The notes: generated from the sequence alone by a model not told the origin. 61,100 bases of DNA from Chryseobacterium sp. S0630 (GCF_024158915.1 NZ_JAMZGF010000029.1:1-61100), one strand, 5' to 3'. Shown: positions 44,571 to 54,092, counted from the stretch's first letter. Made by a program: numbers and translations.

Positions 44571-45296
44571 TCAATTCATTCTTTCAGACCATTGCAGGAC
44601 TTCCGGAAGTTCGATATCAGAAAATTCGATGTGAATTACTCTTCTTTTCTTTCCGTTGGTGGTTCGGTTGGAGCCGTGAAGCGTTAAAGGTTTCATCAGC
44701 ATAATTCCACCTTTTTCAACGTTGCATATTTCTTCGGTTTCCACTGTCCAGTCGATGGTTTCCGGTCTGTAGATACCTTTTGCATGAGATTTGGGAACTA
44801 CTTTCAGCGCTCCGTTATTTTCATCGGTATCATCCAGATGGATTCTGATGGTATAAATATTTTCCAAAACATTGAGTGGAGGCTGAACTGCGAACTGATT
44901 TTGTTTGGTGGTCCACGGTCCGAAATTTTCCAATTCCAGCTTTTTATCTACAGAAATTGTCAGATCCTGATGATATGCTACATACCAGTTGGAGGTTTCA
45001 GGCTTATCAAAATAGATACTTTTAACTACAAAATATTTTTCTCCGAAGATCTCTTTCACCACTTTTCGGATGTTTTCATTAAACACAAGATCTTTGATTT
45101 CCGGAACTTCCTTTAAGAACTGTCTGATGGCAAAAAGGTCTTCAGACTTTCTAAAATTTTCTTTTGAAGTGTCTATATTTTGCAGAACAAGGTTGATGTC
45201 TTCCAGTTCTTTCTGTGAAAACACATCATTGATAACAGCAAAGCCATATTCTTCAATATGGCTTTTATGATTTTCTAAGTTATGTAAACTCATCAA
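44571..45296 (-). CDS. Phytanoyl-CoA dioxygenase (PhyH) family protein
   Basis: The protein has 241 residues with no signal peptide. YHQDLTISV provides the HxD iron ligands, and LTLHGSNRTTNGKKRRVIHIEFSD provides the distal His and the 2-oxoglutarate-binding Arg. DENNGALKVVPKSHAKG is the typical PhyH loop. It would hydroxylate a small organic substrate using Fe(II), O2 and 2-oxoglutarate in the cytoplasm. It lies 3 bases downstream of the DAACS transporter gene, so it is co-transcribed; the transporter may bring in its substrate or co-substrate. Confidence 0.88.
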   Translation of the reverse strand: MMSLHNLENHKSHIEEYGFAVINDVFSQKELEDINLVLQNIDTSKENFRKSEDLFAIRQFLKEVPEIKDLVFNENIRKVVKEIFGEKYFVVKSIYFDKPETSNWYVAYHQDLTISVDKKLELENFGPWTTKQNQFAVQPPLNVLENIYTIRIHLDDTDENNGALKVVPKSHAKGIYRPETIDWTVETEEICNVEKGGIMLMKPLTLHGSNRTTNGKKRRVIHIEFSDIELPEVLQWSERMN

Positions 45297-45299
45297 TAT

Positions 45300-46550
45300 T
45301 TAAATTTTGTCTAATGGTTCAGTTAACTGCCCTTCCCATTTTGAAACTGCTGTGGTTGCCAGCGTATTTCCAAGTACGTTTGTCATACTTCTACCCATAT
45401 CACAGAAATGGTCAATTGGTAAAATTAAAGCAATACCTTCCGGCGGAATACCAAACATTGAACATGTTGCCACAATAATTACCAGAGAAGCTCTCGGAAC
45501 TCCTGCAATTCCTTTTGAAGTAAGCATTAATACCAAAAGCATGGTGATCTGCTGCCCCAGAGTCATTTCGATTCCGTAGATCTGAGCAATAAAGATTGAA
45601 GCAAATGTCATGTACATCATACTTCCATCCAGGTTGAATGAATATCCTAATGGTAAAATAAAAGATACTACTCTGCTGTTACACCCGAATTTTTCTAGTT
45701 CTTCAACCAATTTAGGGAATACTGCTTCTGAACTTGTAGTAGAGAAAGCGATCAGCAAAGGTTCTTTAATTCTTTTTAAAAGATCAAAAAGACGGTTTCC
45801 TAAGATGAAATATCCTACCAGTAAAAGCACCAGCCAAAGAACTGCTATGGCAAAGAAGAAGTCTCTCAAATAAATAGCATATACTTTAAAGATTTCAAAA
45901 CCATTGGTGGCCACTACCGCTGCAATAGCTCCCAGTACTCCCAGCGGAGCAAACCACATGATATACCCTACCATTTTAAGAATAGCATGAGCAATAATAT
46001 CAAATAGTTTCACAACTGGTTTAGCATATTCTTCTCCCAGATTAGCCAAGGCAACTCCAAACATCACCGCAAATACAACAATCTGCAATACTTCATTGGT
46101 AGCGAAGGCTTCAAATAAACTTTTAGGAATCATATGCTTTACGAAGTCTTCCATGGAAAAACTTTTGCTGCTTTTAAGAAGCTCATCAGCAGAAGCAACG
46201 TCCTGAATCGGTAATTTTGTAACATGTCCCGGTTCCAGCCAGTTAACAAGGATCAACCCGATAAAAAGGGAAATCAGAGAAGCGGAAATAAACCAAAGCA
46301 TTGCTTTTGTTCCTACTCTCCCGATCATTTTGATATCACTCATTTTGGCAATTCCCACTACTAATGTCGTAAAAACCAATGGAGCAATAATCATCTGTAC
46401 CAATCTGATAAAAACCGTTCCCAACAGTTTTATGTTTTTAGAAAATGGTTCTGCACTATCCGGATAGCTTACGTGTACAATACCTCCAATTCCTACTCCC
46501 AGAAGAAGTGCAATGATAATTGCTATAAAAAGTTTATTCTGTCCTTTCAT
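45300..46550 (-). CDS. Dicarboxylate/amino acid:cation symporter (DAACS)
   Basis: The protein has 416 residues with eight TM segments and two hairpins. Family motifs are LLIAFSTTSSEAVFPKLVEEL (HP1 serine-rich), GYSFNLDGSMMYMTFASIF (TM7), SKGIAGVPRASLVII (HP2) and LPIDHFCDMGRSMTNVLGN (TM8). These match GltP/GltT glutamate-aspartate or C4-dicarboxylate symporters of the inner membrane. It is the first gene of a two-gene unit with a PhyH-type dioxygenase. Confidence 0.95.
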   Translation of the reverse strand: MKGQNKLFIAIIIALLLGVGIGGIVHVSYPDSAEPFSKNIKLLGTVFIRLVQMIIAPLVFTTLVVGIAKMSDIKMIGRVGTKAMLWFISASLISLFIGLILVNWLEPGHVTKLPIQDVASADELLKSSKSFSMEDFVKHMIPKSLFEAFATNEVLQIVVFAVMFGVALANLGEEYAKPVVKLFDIIAHAILKMVGYIMWFAPLGVLGAIAAVVATNGFEIFKVYAIYLRDFFFAIAVLWLVLLLVGYFILGNRLFDLLKRIKEPLLIAFSTTSSEAVFPKLVEELEKFGCNSRVVSFILPLGYSFNLDGSMMYMTFASIFIAQIYGIEMTLGQQITMLLVLMLTSKGIAGVPRASLVIIVATCSMFGIPPEGIALILPIDHFCDMGRSMTNVLGNTLATTAVSKWEGQLTEPLDKI

Positions 46551-46569
46551 ATATATAGTTCAATTTGCG

Positions 46570-46577
46570 CAAATATA
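46570..46577 (-). promoter_or_regulatory. -7 element of the DAACS-PhyH operon
   Basis: TATATTTG on the minus strand (46577-46570) matches TAnnTTTG, 19 bases before the start at 46550. It overlaps the perfect palindrome ATTTGCGCAAAT (46562-46573), a possible operator. No -33 TTG at normal spacing. Confidence 0.45.
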
Positions 46578-46712
46578 ATGGTTTTTCAATTGGCAGAAGA
46601 TTTTCTTCTATAGAGATGAATTTTCCATTAAGTTTTTAATCCCCAAAAATTAAAACCCTGGTTTAGAAAATATTGTAAAAAAATTAAGAAACATTTATTG
46701 AATTTTTATTCT

Positions 46713-46740
46713 TTTGGTACAAATTTTATTATTACATTTG
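46713..46740 (+). promoter_or_regulatory. Promoter of the BON-domain gene pair
   Basis: TTTG (46713-46716), a 16-base spacer and TACATTTG (46733-46740), an exact TAnnTTTG, 30 bases before the ATG at 46771. Confidence 0.6.
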
Positions 46741-46770
46741 AGTGTATAACAACATTAATAAATATACAAT

Positions 46771-47259
46771 ATGAAAAAAACTATTGCAATGGCTGCATTA
46801 GCTGTAGCTGTATCTTTCGGTGCTATTTCTTGTAAAAAGAAAGTTTCTGATGCCGACCTTCAGACTCAGGCTACAACTATAGTAACTTCTAATCCCAATG
46901 CTTCTGTTGAAGTAAAAGAAGGTGTAGCTCACTTAAGCGGTACTTTCGCAGATCAACAGTCTAAAGACGCAATGATTGCCAAATTAAAAGCAATCAGCGG
47001 AGTAAAAGATGTAATGGATATGTCTACTATAGCTGCTCCTGCACCTGCAGCACCAGTGGAAACGGCTTCTGCTGTAGATCCTGCTGTTCAGAAAAAAGTT
47101 CAGGATGCGGTGAAGGATTTCCCTTCTGTAAAAGTAGAAGTTGTAAACGGACAGCTTACTCTTACAGGAAATGTTTCTGCCTTACAGGCTAGAAAAATCA
47201 AAGAATCTGTAGATGCTTTGAAAATCGGAAAGTATAACAACAACCTAATCGTAAAATAA
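46771..47259 (+). CDS. BON-domain lipoprotein
   Basis: The protein has 162 residues. The signal sequence ends in GAISC, with lipidation at Cys21 followed by KKK. Two BON domains follow: about 27-80 (ADLQTQATTIVTSNPNASVEVKEGVAHLSGTFADQQSKDAMI) and about 105-162 (VQKKVQDAVKDFPSVKVEVVNGQLTLTGNVSALQAR). BON domains bind phospholipid or peptidoglycan and are linked to envelope stress. An Ala/Pro-rich linker joins them. It is upstream (6-base gap) of another BON-like protein, so the two are probably an operon. Confidence 0.88.
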   Translation: MKKTIAMAALAVAVSFGAISCKKKVSDADLQTQATTIVTSNPNASVEVKEGVAHLSGTFADQQSKDAMIAKLKAISGVKDVMDMSTIAAPAPAAPVETASAVDPAVQKKVQDAVKDFPSVKVEVVNGQLTLTGNVSALQARKIKESVDALKIGKYNNNLIVK

Positions 47260-47265
47260 TTTAAG

Positions 47266-47685
47266 ATGAGCGAATTACAAGATAAATATTCAAGCGTAGT
47301 TTCAGCGGCACAGTCTGCAGGGATCTCCAATCTTCAGGTTCAGGAGCAGGACGGAATTCTTTATGTTTCCGGAAGTGCTTCCAATACTGCGGCTAAAGAT
47401 GCTGTATGGAATGCTTTAGGAGCTATTGATTCTACTTATTCTGCTTCAGATATCAATATTGATGTACAGGTTGCAGGTCTGGCTTCAGGTGCTTCTTTAA
47501 CAGTGGCTACTGAAGAATCTAATCTTAACATCAGACAGGAACCATCTACTGAAGCTGCCGTTGTAGGTAAAGCTGCGAAAGGTTCTTCTGTAACTCTTAT
47601 TGAGCAAACTTCTGATGACTGGTGGAAAGTAAAAAATGCTGACGGCCAGGAAGGATATGCTTACTCAAGATATTTAAGAGCATAA
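47266..47685 (+). CDS. BON-like/SH3b protein without a signal peptide
   Basis: The protein has 139 residues. The first part (about 1-72) is BON/LysM-linker-like (NLQVQEQDGILYVSGSASNTAAKDAVWNALG). The second (about 80-139) is a bacterial SH3 domain (LNIRQEPSTEAAVVGKAAKGSSVTLIEQTSDDWWKVKNADGQEGYAYSRYL), a domain normally found outside the membrane binding cell-wall peptides. No signal peptide precedes it, so either it is exported by another route or it acts in the cytoplasm, which is odd for SH3b. It follows the lipoprotein gene by 6 bases. Confidence 0.85.
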   Translation: MSELQDKYSSVVSAAQSAGISNLQVQEQDGILYVSGSASNTAAKDAVWNALGAIDSTYSASDINIDVQVAGLASGASLTVATEESNLNIRQEPSTEAAVVGKAAKGSSVTLIEQTSDDWWKVKNADGQEGYAYSRYLRA

Positions 47686-47727
47686 TTTTTATTAAAAAAT
47701 AATAAATTTTCACAAAAAAAGCATAGA

Positions 47728-47750
47728 AACATCCCAACTTTGGGATGTTT
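47728..47750 (+). terminator. Terminator after the BON gene pair
   Basis: AAACATCCCA and TGGGATGTTT form the stem, followed by a T-rich tract. A TTG at 47740 inside this hairpin is therefore not the start of the following gene. Confidence 0.85.
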
Positions 47751-47781
47751 TTATATTTTTACGGCTCTGAAAAAAAAACTA

Positions 47782-50550
47782 ATGAAGAAAACTCTGTTGC
47801 TATTGACTTTGATGTTCACAGTCATTATTCTGCACGCCCAAAAACTACACATTGACGGAAAAATATCCGATTCTGAAAAGAAAGCGATAGAAAATGCCAC
47901 CGTCTATCTTTTGAAACAAAAAGATTCATCCATTATCAATTATACGGCAACCAATAGAGAAGGGAAATTCTCGCTGAAGATTGATGATATGAAAGAACCT
48001 TCCCTTCTGAAAATTGATGCTGATAAATTAACTTCTTATTCGAAAAAATTTGAGAAAATAGATCAGTCTCTGTCTCTTGGAGATATCCAGCTTGAGAAAC
48101 AAGGTATTGTGAATAATATTGATGAAGTAAAAATCACCGTTTCTCCGGTAAAAATTAAAAAAGATACTATTGAATTTAGTGCAGCCGCTATCAAAGTACG
48201 ACCTGACAGTAAAATTGAAGAGCTTCTGAAGCAGATTCCTGGTGTAGAAATCAGCAATGAAGGAAAGATTACCGTGAATGGCAAAGAAGTAGACCAGATC
48301 ATGATTAATGGTAAACCTTTCTTTGATAAAGACGGTAAAATTGCCCTTCAGAATTTACCTGCAGATATTATCAAAAATATTCAGTTTACGACCACTAAAA
48401 CAAAAGAAGAAGAGCTTAGCGGAAAAACAGCCAAATCTCAGAATACCACCATCAACTTTAATATTGATGAAAAGAAAAATAAAGGTTTGCTAACCAGACT
48501 TACGGTCGGCTATGGATCAGATAAGCGATATGAAGCAAGCGGACTGGCGAGTTATTTTAAAGGGGATACGAAAATAAGTTTATTGGCATCTTCGAATAAC
48601 ATCAATTCACAGGGATTTTCCAGAGATGAGGTTTTTGATAGTATGGGAAATGGCCGGAATGCCTGGATGATGCAGGGAGGATCTGTCTCAACAGTAGGAA
48701 ATGTGACTTACTATAACCAGGGAGGTGGCACGAAAGGAATTCAAAGGTCTACAACAATTGGATTAAACTACAGTGACAAGCTGGGAAAAGATGCTGATCT
48801 GGATTCCTTCAGTCTTATGCATTCTGATTCCAATATGGAGACAAGGTCTAAAGTTTCAAGATCTACTCTACTCCCTACTTACACGCTTCAGACCAATTCT
48901 GAAAGCAATGGAGAAAATGAATCCAAACAATACAGCTTTGATACTTCAGCTAAAATCAAACTGGATTCTATGACGAGTATCTACCTTTCTCCAAGGTTTA
49001 CGAAAAACAGCAGTTTTAATTTTAATAATTCACGTTCATCTACTTTAAATAATGGTAAACTTGTAAATGAAAGTAATGCTTACTCAAGTAATGATTCGGA
49101 AAGCAATTCATTTAATCCATACCTCTATTTTTCAAGAAAATTCAAGAAAAAAGGCCGTTCGGTTTCCGCCAATATGAACAGTTCCATATCAGAATCCAGA
49201 AGAGATAATCTGAATCAGTCTCAAAATACGTTCTACCAAACTAATGGAACAACAACAGACAACAGGGATCAATTAGCCAAAAATAAAAATCAGAACAGCA
49301 GTTTCAATTTCAATGCCGGATATACAGAACCTATTTCAGATTCGTCAAGTGTAAGTTTTGAAGTGAAATATGAAACCCGATCTACCAGAGATTTGAGAAA
49401 TGTAAATGATTTTGATAATACGACAGGAGATTATACTAAATTCAATCAGCTTTTATCCAACAATATGAAGCAAAGGATCAATCAGATCTCTCCTGAGTTG
49501 ACTTACCAGCTTAGCAAAAAGAAACTGAATTTCTGGGCTTCCATGAATCTTGACATTTCGGATATGAAAGTAAATTCAATCTATAACGGTCAGCAATATG
49601 ACCTGCAGAAAAATTTTGTACTACCCCAATATAATGTGAACCTTTACTATCAAATGTCAGAAGGAAAGACTTTAAACTTTTACAACTATTCCAACTTCAC
49701 CATTCCGACAGCAGAACAACTGACTCCTTATAAAGATGAATCCAATCCTTTAATTACCTATCAGGGAAATCCTAATTTGAAAAATACCTGGACCAACAAT
49801 TTTTATGTCTATTTCAATAATTATAATAAAGTGAAAGAGTTAAGCTACTATTTCAATATTGGTTTTACGTACAGAAATAATGATATCATCAATTTTTCCA
49901 CCTATGATAATGCAGGAAAACAGGTGATCACTTATGACAACGTAAGCGGAAATAAAAGCATCAATGCAGGCGGAGGTTTCAGTAAAGTATTGAAATGGAA
50001 GAACAATAAACTTATTATCAATCCAAGATTAACCATGAATTATGCTTACAATAATGGTTTCATTGATGGACAATCTTTTACCAGCAATTCTTACAATCTA
50101 AACCCAGGTCTTAATCTTACCTATGAAATTAAGGATAAAATGACGATTAAGCCCTCTTACAGACTTGGATATAGCTTCTCCAATTATACCAATTACAATG
50201 TTACCAATGTAAATACAGCGAATCAGTCATTAAAACTTGAACTGACGAATTATATGCTTAAAGGCAGATTGGTGTTTGGAAACGATTTTGAATACAATAC
50301 CAATTCCAATATTGCTCCTGGCTTTAAAAAGGATTTCTACTTCTGGAATACCAGCCTTGGATATTCATTCTACAAAAAACAGTTCACAGCAAAAGTAAAG
50401 GTGTATGACGTTTTAAATCAGAATCAAAGTGTGAGAAGAACCATCACAGATTCTTACTTCGAAGACCGTGAAGACCTTATCCTGAAACGATACATCATGT
50501 TCTCCATCAGCATGAAACTGAATAAGTTTGCAGGTAAAAAAATGCAATAA
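47782..50550 (+). CDS. TonB-type outer-membrane barrel protein
   Basis: The protein has 922 residues from ATG 47782 (MKKTLLLLTLMFTVIILHAQ, a good signal peptide). An earlier TTG lies within a terminator and is rejected. A carboxypeptidase-regulatory-like domain (about 20-100), a plug-like part (IEELLKQIPGVEISNEGKITVNGKEVDQIMINGKPFF) and a long Asn/Ser-rich barrel follow, ending LNKFAGKKMQ. The Asn/Ser-rich loops (NSRSSTLNNGKLVNESNAYSSND) are characteristic of the outer membrane beta-barrel family. The ligand is unknown. It stands alone between terminators and a repeat. Confidence 0.88.
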   Translation: MKKTLLLLTLMFTVIILHAQKLHIDGKISDSEKKAIENATVYLLKQKDSSIINYTATNREGKFSLKIDDMKEPSLLKIDADKLTSYSKKFEKIDQSLSLGDIQLEKQGIVNNIDEVKITVSPVKIKKDTIEFSAAAIKVRPDSKIEELLKQIPGVEISNEGKITVNGKEVDQIMINGKPFFDKDGKIALQNLPADIIKNIQFTTTKTKEEELSGKTAKSQNTTINFNIDEKKNKGLLTRLTVGYGSDKRYEASGLASYFKGDTKISLLASSNNINSQGFSRDEVFDSMGNGRNAWMMQGGSVSTVGNVTYYNQGGGTKGIQRSTTIGLNYSDKLGKDADLDSFSLMHSDSNMETRSKVSRSTLLPTYTLQTNSESNGENESKQYSFDTSAKIKLDSMTSIYLSPRFTKNSSFNFNNSRSSTLNNGKLVNESNAYSSNDSESNSFNPYLYFSRKFKKKGRSVSANMNSSISESRRDNLNQSQNTFYQTNGTTTDNRDQLAKNKNQNSSFNFNAGYTEPISDSSSVSFEVKYETRSTRDLRNVNDFDNTTGDYTKFNQLLSNNMKQRINQISPELTYQLSKKKLNFWASMNLDISDMKVNSIYNGQQYDLQKNFVLPQYNVNLYYQMSEGKTLNFYNYSNFTIPTAEQLTPYKDESNPLITYQGNPNLKNTWTNNFYVYFNNYNKVKELSYYFNIGFTYRNNDIINFSTYDNAGKQVITYDNVSGNKSINAGGGFSKVLKWKNNKLIINPRLTMNYAYNNGFIDGQSFTSNSYNLNPGLNLTYEIKDKMTIKPSYRLGYSFSNYTNYNVTNVNTANQSLKLELTNYMLKGRLVFGNDFEYNTNSNIAPGFKKDFYFWNTSLGYSFYKKQFTAKVKVYDVLNQNQSVRRTITDSYFEDREDLILKRYIMFSISMKLNKFAGKKMQ

Positions 50551-50586
50551 AGCAACACCATACTTTTATATATATTTTTGATAATG

Positions 50587-50602
50587 GCCGGATCTTTCCG
50601 GC
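50587..50602 (+). terminator. Weak terminator hairpin
   Basis: GCCGGA (50587-50592) and TCCGGC (50597-50602) form a stem with a 4-base loop, followed by TATTTCTATG, only partly T-rich. Confidence 0.5.
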
Positions 50603-50662
50603 TATTTCTATGAGTAACCTGAGATTCAACCCTGAACTCCATTACAACTGAAGACGTAATAT

Positions 50663-50716
50663 TCCCCTCCTCCGGAGGAGTGGCGAAAATTCAAAGAATT
50701 TTTGACGGGGTGGTTT
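50663..50716 (+). repeat. Structured intergenic repeat, CCCCTCC...GACGGGGTGG type
   Basis: It contains the CTCCTCCGGAGGAG palindrome, then AAAATTCAAAGAATTTT as a second hairpin, then GACGGGGTGG, which can pair back to the CCCCTCC start. I know elements of this kind between genes of Chryseobacterium and relatives, which supports the organism assignment. A single copy is seen here. Confidence 0.6.
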
Positions 50717-50827
50717 ACAACGAAATATTATCATACTCATCCAGATAAATACTGACAACAACAACCTTTTAAACAAGATTTATTAATAAACCTGTTTTTA
50801 TTTTTAAATTAGCGGTAAATTTTTTTT

Positions 50828-52687
50828 ATGAAAATCCATATTTCAGTATTATGTATTCTTTTTTTCATTCTTGGAAAAGCTCAGAAAACGGAACAGAAAG
50901 ATAATTTCGTTAAAGACAATTTCACCAAGAAAGAATTTTATATTCCCATGCGTGATGGAGTGAAGCTTTTCACAGCTGTATATATCCCGAAAGATATATC
51001 CAACAAAAGCAAATATCCATTTCTGATGCAGAGAACCTGTTACAGCATTGCTCCTTACGGAGAAAATGAATATAAAACTAAAGTAGGTCCCAATACCTAT
51101 CTTATGAAAGACAAATATATTTTCGTATATCAGGATGTGCGCGGAAGATATATGAGTGAAGGTACTTTTACCAATATGACTCCGCAGGTAGAACGCAAAA
51201 CCAAAAAAGATGTGGATGAAAGTACGGATACTTATGATACCATCGAATGGCTTTTAAAAAACATCAAAGACAACAATGGTAAAGTAGGTCAATTCGGAAC
51301 ATCATACCCAGGATTTTATACTGCTGTAGGAACTTTGTCACAGCATCCGGCTTTGGTAGCTTCTTCACCTCAGGCTCCTATTTCTGATTTCTGGAATGAC
51401 GACTTCCTTCACAACGGAAGATTTATGCTGGGCTATTTCAGAACATTTCCGGTTTTTGGGGTTCAAAAAACACAGCCGGAAAAACAGGCATGGTATATGG
51501 ATTCTTTCATCAAGCAAACTTCTGAAGACGGTCTGAAGTTCTACAGAGATATGGGAACACTGAAAGATGGATATGAAAAATATTACAAAAATAATTTCTT
51601 CATGACAGAAATTATGAATCATACCAACTACGATGAATTCTGGCAGAAAAGAGGGCTTCTTCCTCACTTAAAAAATATCAACCATGCTGTAATGACAGTG
51701 GGTGGATGGTTTGATGCAGAAGATCTTTCCGGACCATTGAACATTTATAAAACCATTGAAAAGACAAGCCCTAAAGCCAAAAACACCATCGTAATGGGAC
51801 CTTTCTCCCATGGCGGCTGGTCTCAGGAGCAGGGAAAACATTTCCACAGCGAAACGTATTTTGGAGATAGTATTGCCACTTACTACCAGAAAAATATTGA
51901 AACCAGATTCTTTAATCATTATCTGAAAGGCAATACCAAAGAAGACGCAGGACTTCCTGAAGCATTGATGTATGACACCGGAGCTAAAGAATGGAAGGAA
52001 TTCGCCTCTTACCCACCTAAAAATGCTCAGAAAGTGAATTTCTATCTGGCTGATAAAACCCTGAAAAAATCATCAGGACAAGGCTATTCCGAATACTACA
52101 GTGATCCAAACAATCCTGTTTTAAGCTCAGATCATTTAAAAGATTTCAATGGCTTCACTCCAAAAAATTATATGTCGGAAGACCAGAGATTTGCAGTAGG
52201 AAGACCAGATGTTTTAACATTCACGACAGATGTATTAACTGATGATATTACATTTGCCGGAGAGATCATGGCTAAACTGAATATTGCATCCACGTCCACA
52301 GATGCTGATTTTGCAGTAAAATTAATTGATGTTTACCCTGAAGATTTCAAACCTGCAGAAAAGAAAGACGGAGTAATCTACGGCAACTACCACCAGATGG
52401 TAAGAAGTGAGATCATGCCTGCAAGATTCAGAAATACCAAAGAAAAGGGTGAGGCTTTGGTTCCTAACCAGAAAACAGCTGTTAATTTCAGGCTTCAGGA
52501 TGTGGTTCATACGTTCAAAAAAGGACACAAAATCCAGATTCAGATCAGCAGTACATGGTTCCCGCTTTTTGCGATCAACCCACAGAAATTTATGGATAAT
52601 CCGAATTTTGCCAATAAAGAGGATTACACCAAAGCATTTATCAAAGTATATGATGACAGCTCTATTGAAGCTGAAATTTTAAAATAA
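50828..52687 (+). CDS. CocE/NonD-type hydrolase (X-Pro or alpha-amino acid ester hydrolase)
   Basis: The protein has 619 residues with a signal peptide (VLCILFFILGKAQ, residues 7-19). The alpha/beta-hydrolase nucleophile motif is GTSYPG with Ser159. PMRDGVKLFTAVYIPKD and YQDVRGRYMSEG are typical of the family, and GPFSHGGW carries the catalytic His. The C-terminal jelly-roll domain starts near GFTPKNY. Such enzymes hydrolyse acyl or amino acid esters, including beta-lactam-type substrates, in the periplasm. It is monocistronic; the terminator at 52692 follows. Confidence 0.92.
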   Translation: MKIHISVLCILFFILGKAQKTEQKDNFVKDNFTKKEFYIPMRDGVKLFTAVYIPKDISNKSKYPFLMQRTCYSIAPYGENEYKTKVGPNTYLMKDKYIFVYQDVRGRYMSEGTFTNMTPQVERKTKKDVDESTDTYDTIEWLLKNIKDNNGKVGQFGTSYPGFYTAVGTLSQHPALVASSPQAPISDFWNDDFLHNGRFMLGYFRTFPVFGVQKTQPEKQAWYMDSFIKQTSEDGLKFYRDMGTLKDGYEKYYKNNFFMTEIMNHTNYDEFWQKRGLLPHLKNINHAVMTVGGWFDAEDLSGPLNIYKTIEKTSPKAKNTIVMGPFSHGGWSQEQGKHFHSETYFGDSIATYYQKNIETRFFNHYLKGNTKEDAGLPEALMYDTGAKEWKEFASYPPKNAQKVNFYLADKTLKKSSGQGYSEYYSDPNNPVLSSDHLKDFNGFTPKNYMSEDQRFAVGRPDVLTFTTDVLTDDITFAGEIMAKLNIASTSTDADFAVKLIDVYPEDFKPAEKKDGVIYGNYHQMVRSEIMPARFRNTKEKGEALVPNQKTAVNFRLQDVVHTFKKGHKIQIQISSTWFPLFAINPQKFMDNPNFANKEDYTKAFIKVYDDSSIEAEILK

Positions 52688-52691
52688 ATTG

Positions 52692-52720
52692 AAAAAGCTG
52701 TTCGTTTGAACAGCTTTTTT
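52692..52720 (+). terminator. Terminator of the CocE-type gene
   Basis: AAAAAGCTGTTC (52692-52703), loop GTTT, GAACAGCTTTTTT (52708-52720), a perfect stem with a T tract. Confidence 0.95.
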
Positions 52721-52746
52721 GTTTTTGAGATCTTAAAGTTTATTTT

Positions 52747-52812
52747 AGGTTTTGGCTAAAGCCTGATGATTTTGTTATCTTTTTTAAGTGGACTAAAGCC
52801 CACTTCTATTGA
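52747..52812 (+). repeat. Two-hairpin intergenic repeat
   Basis: GGTTTTGGCTAAAGCC opens the element and GTGGACTAAAGCCCAC with CTTCTATTGA closes it. It has the same layout, in the opposite orientation, as the full copy at 54217-54286. Confidence 0.6.
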
Positions 52813-52916
52813 TGGAGATGATCTGGTTAAAGAAAGTTCATCTCCCACTGATCACACAGATTTTCACAGATGATTGGAGTAAAGATAGTATGAGTGGCTT
52901 AACGTTCTAGATTTCT

Positions 52917-53528
52917 CTATTCTTCAATGGTTCTGAAAGTCAGATTTACTCTTGGTGTTTTCACTTTTGTAGTGGGCGGAAGCCTGTGAAGCCAGTTGTC
53001 CTGAGTGGTTCCCTTCATAATTAATAAGCTTCCGTTTTCGAGGAATACTTCTGCCTTTTCTTTGGTTGCTTTATGTTTGAATAGAAACTTTCTTTCCGCT
53101 CCAAAGGTTAGAGAGGCAATAGCTCCGTGTTTCTTCAGATCCGTTTCCCCATCGCTGTGATAAGCCATTCCTTCACTTCCGTCGTGGTATAAATTGAGGA
53201 GACAAGAATTGTAGGTTTCTCCCGAAACTTCTTCACATTTCTTCTTCAATTCCAATAGCTCCGGAGTCCAGAATTTGGCATATTTTGTTCGTTTCGAATA
53301 GGTATATTCAAAAGCTTTCTCTCCAAACCAGGCTACTTTCCTTTTGGTTAAAATAAGTTTTCCAAAGATCAGTGCTTCATCATTTTCCCACGGAATTTGG
53401 TTGAGCAGATAGTCATAGTAAAAATCTGATTTTTCTTTTGAGAAAACCTTTCCGTAATAATGAACGGTTCCGCCGTGAGGAAGGATATTGAGAGGATAAT
53501 CGGAAATTTCTTCGAAGAGACTCATCAT
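52917..53528 (-). CDS. alkB: AlkB-type 2-oxoglutarate-dependent dioxygenase
   Basis: The protein has 203 residues with no signal peptide. YHSDGE carries the HxD iron ligands, and WLHRLPPTTKVKTPRVNLTFR carries the distal His and the two Arg that bind 2-oxoglutarate. LLNLYHDGSEGMAYHSDGE is the characteristic central block. It removes alkyl groups from damaged DNA or RNA bases using Fe(II) and 2-oxoglutarate. It lies downstream of an AraC-methyltransferase fusion on the same strand, but 789 bases of repeats separate them, so co-transcription is uncertain. Confidence 0.93.
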   Translation of the reverse strand: MMSLFEEISDYPLNILPHGGTVHYYGKVFSKEKSDFYYDYLLNQIPWENDEALIFGKLILTKRKVAWFGEKAFEYTYSKRTKYAKFWTPELLELKKKCEEVSGETYNSCLLNLYHDGSEGMAYHSDGETDLKKHGAIASLTFGAERKFLFKHKATKEKAEVFLENGSLLIMKGTTQDNWLHRLPPTTKVKTPRVNLTFRTIEE

Positions 53529-53786
53529 AGTTTTTTTAATTAAATGCTTTTATATTTAAACACAAATAACACCAATGTTTTTCACTACTGACACAAATTT
53601 TTATATCGAACTTGTTTAAACTTTTTTGAAACATTAAGATTGCATTAAGGGGTTTAGAGTATTAAGATGAGCTTCGCTTTAAGCTTAAAAATCAGAATGA
53701 TTTATCTTAATTATGCTTTAGTGCTTAAATCCTTCTTAATGGTTTAAGAAATATCCAATATTTTTTGATAAGTTTAAACAACTCCA

Positions 53787-53819
53787 TCAATAGAAACGGA
53801 CTTTAGTCAAAAACTTAAA
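53787..53819 (+). repeat. Collapsed copy of the two-hairpin repeat (in 306-bp copy 1)
   Basis: TCAATAGAAACGGACTTTAG runs straight into TCAAAAACTTAAA. It looks like the full element with the stretch between the two TTTAG hairpin loops deleted. The identical form is at 54093-54125. Confidence 0.6.
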
Positions 53820-54092
53820 TTTAATATTTTTCAACCCCAAAAGTCACAAATGATACTTTCATTAAACACAAATGGCACCAATGTTTTTCACTACTGACAC
53901 AAATTTTTATATCGAACTTGTTTAAACTTTTTTGAAACATTAAGATTGCATTAAGGGGTTTAGAGTATTAAGATGAGCTTCGCTTTAAGCTTAAAAATCA
54001 GAATGATTTATCTTAATTATGCTTTAGTGCTTAAATCCTTCTTAATGGTTTAAGAAATATCCAATATTTTTTGATAAGTTTAAACAACTCCA

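Noticed and set aside
47740..47781. Longer N-terminus of the barrel protein from TTG 47740
   Set aside because: The TTG is inside the terminator of the BON operon; the ATG at 47782 begins a normal signal peptide.
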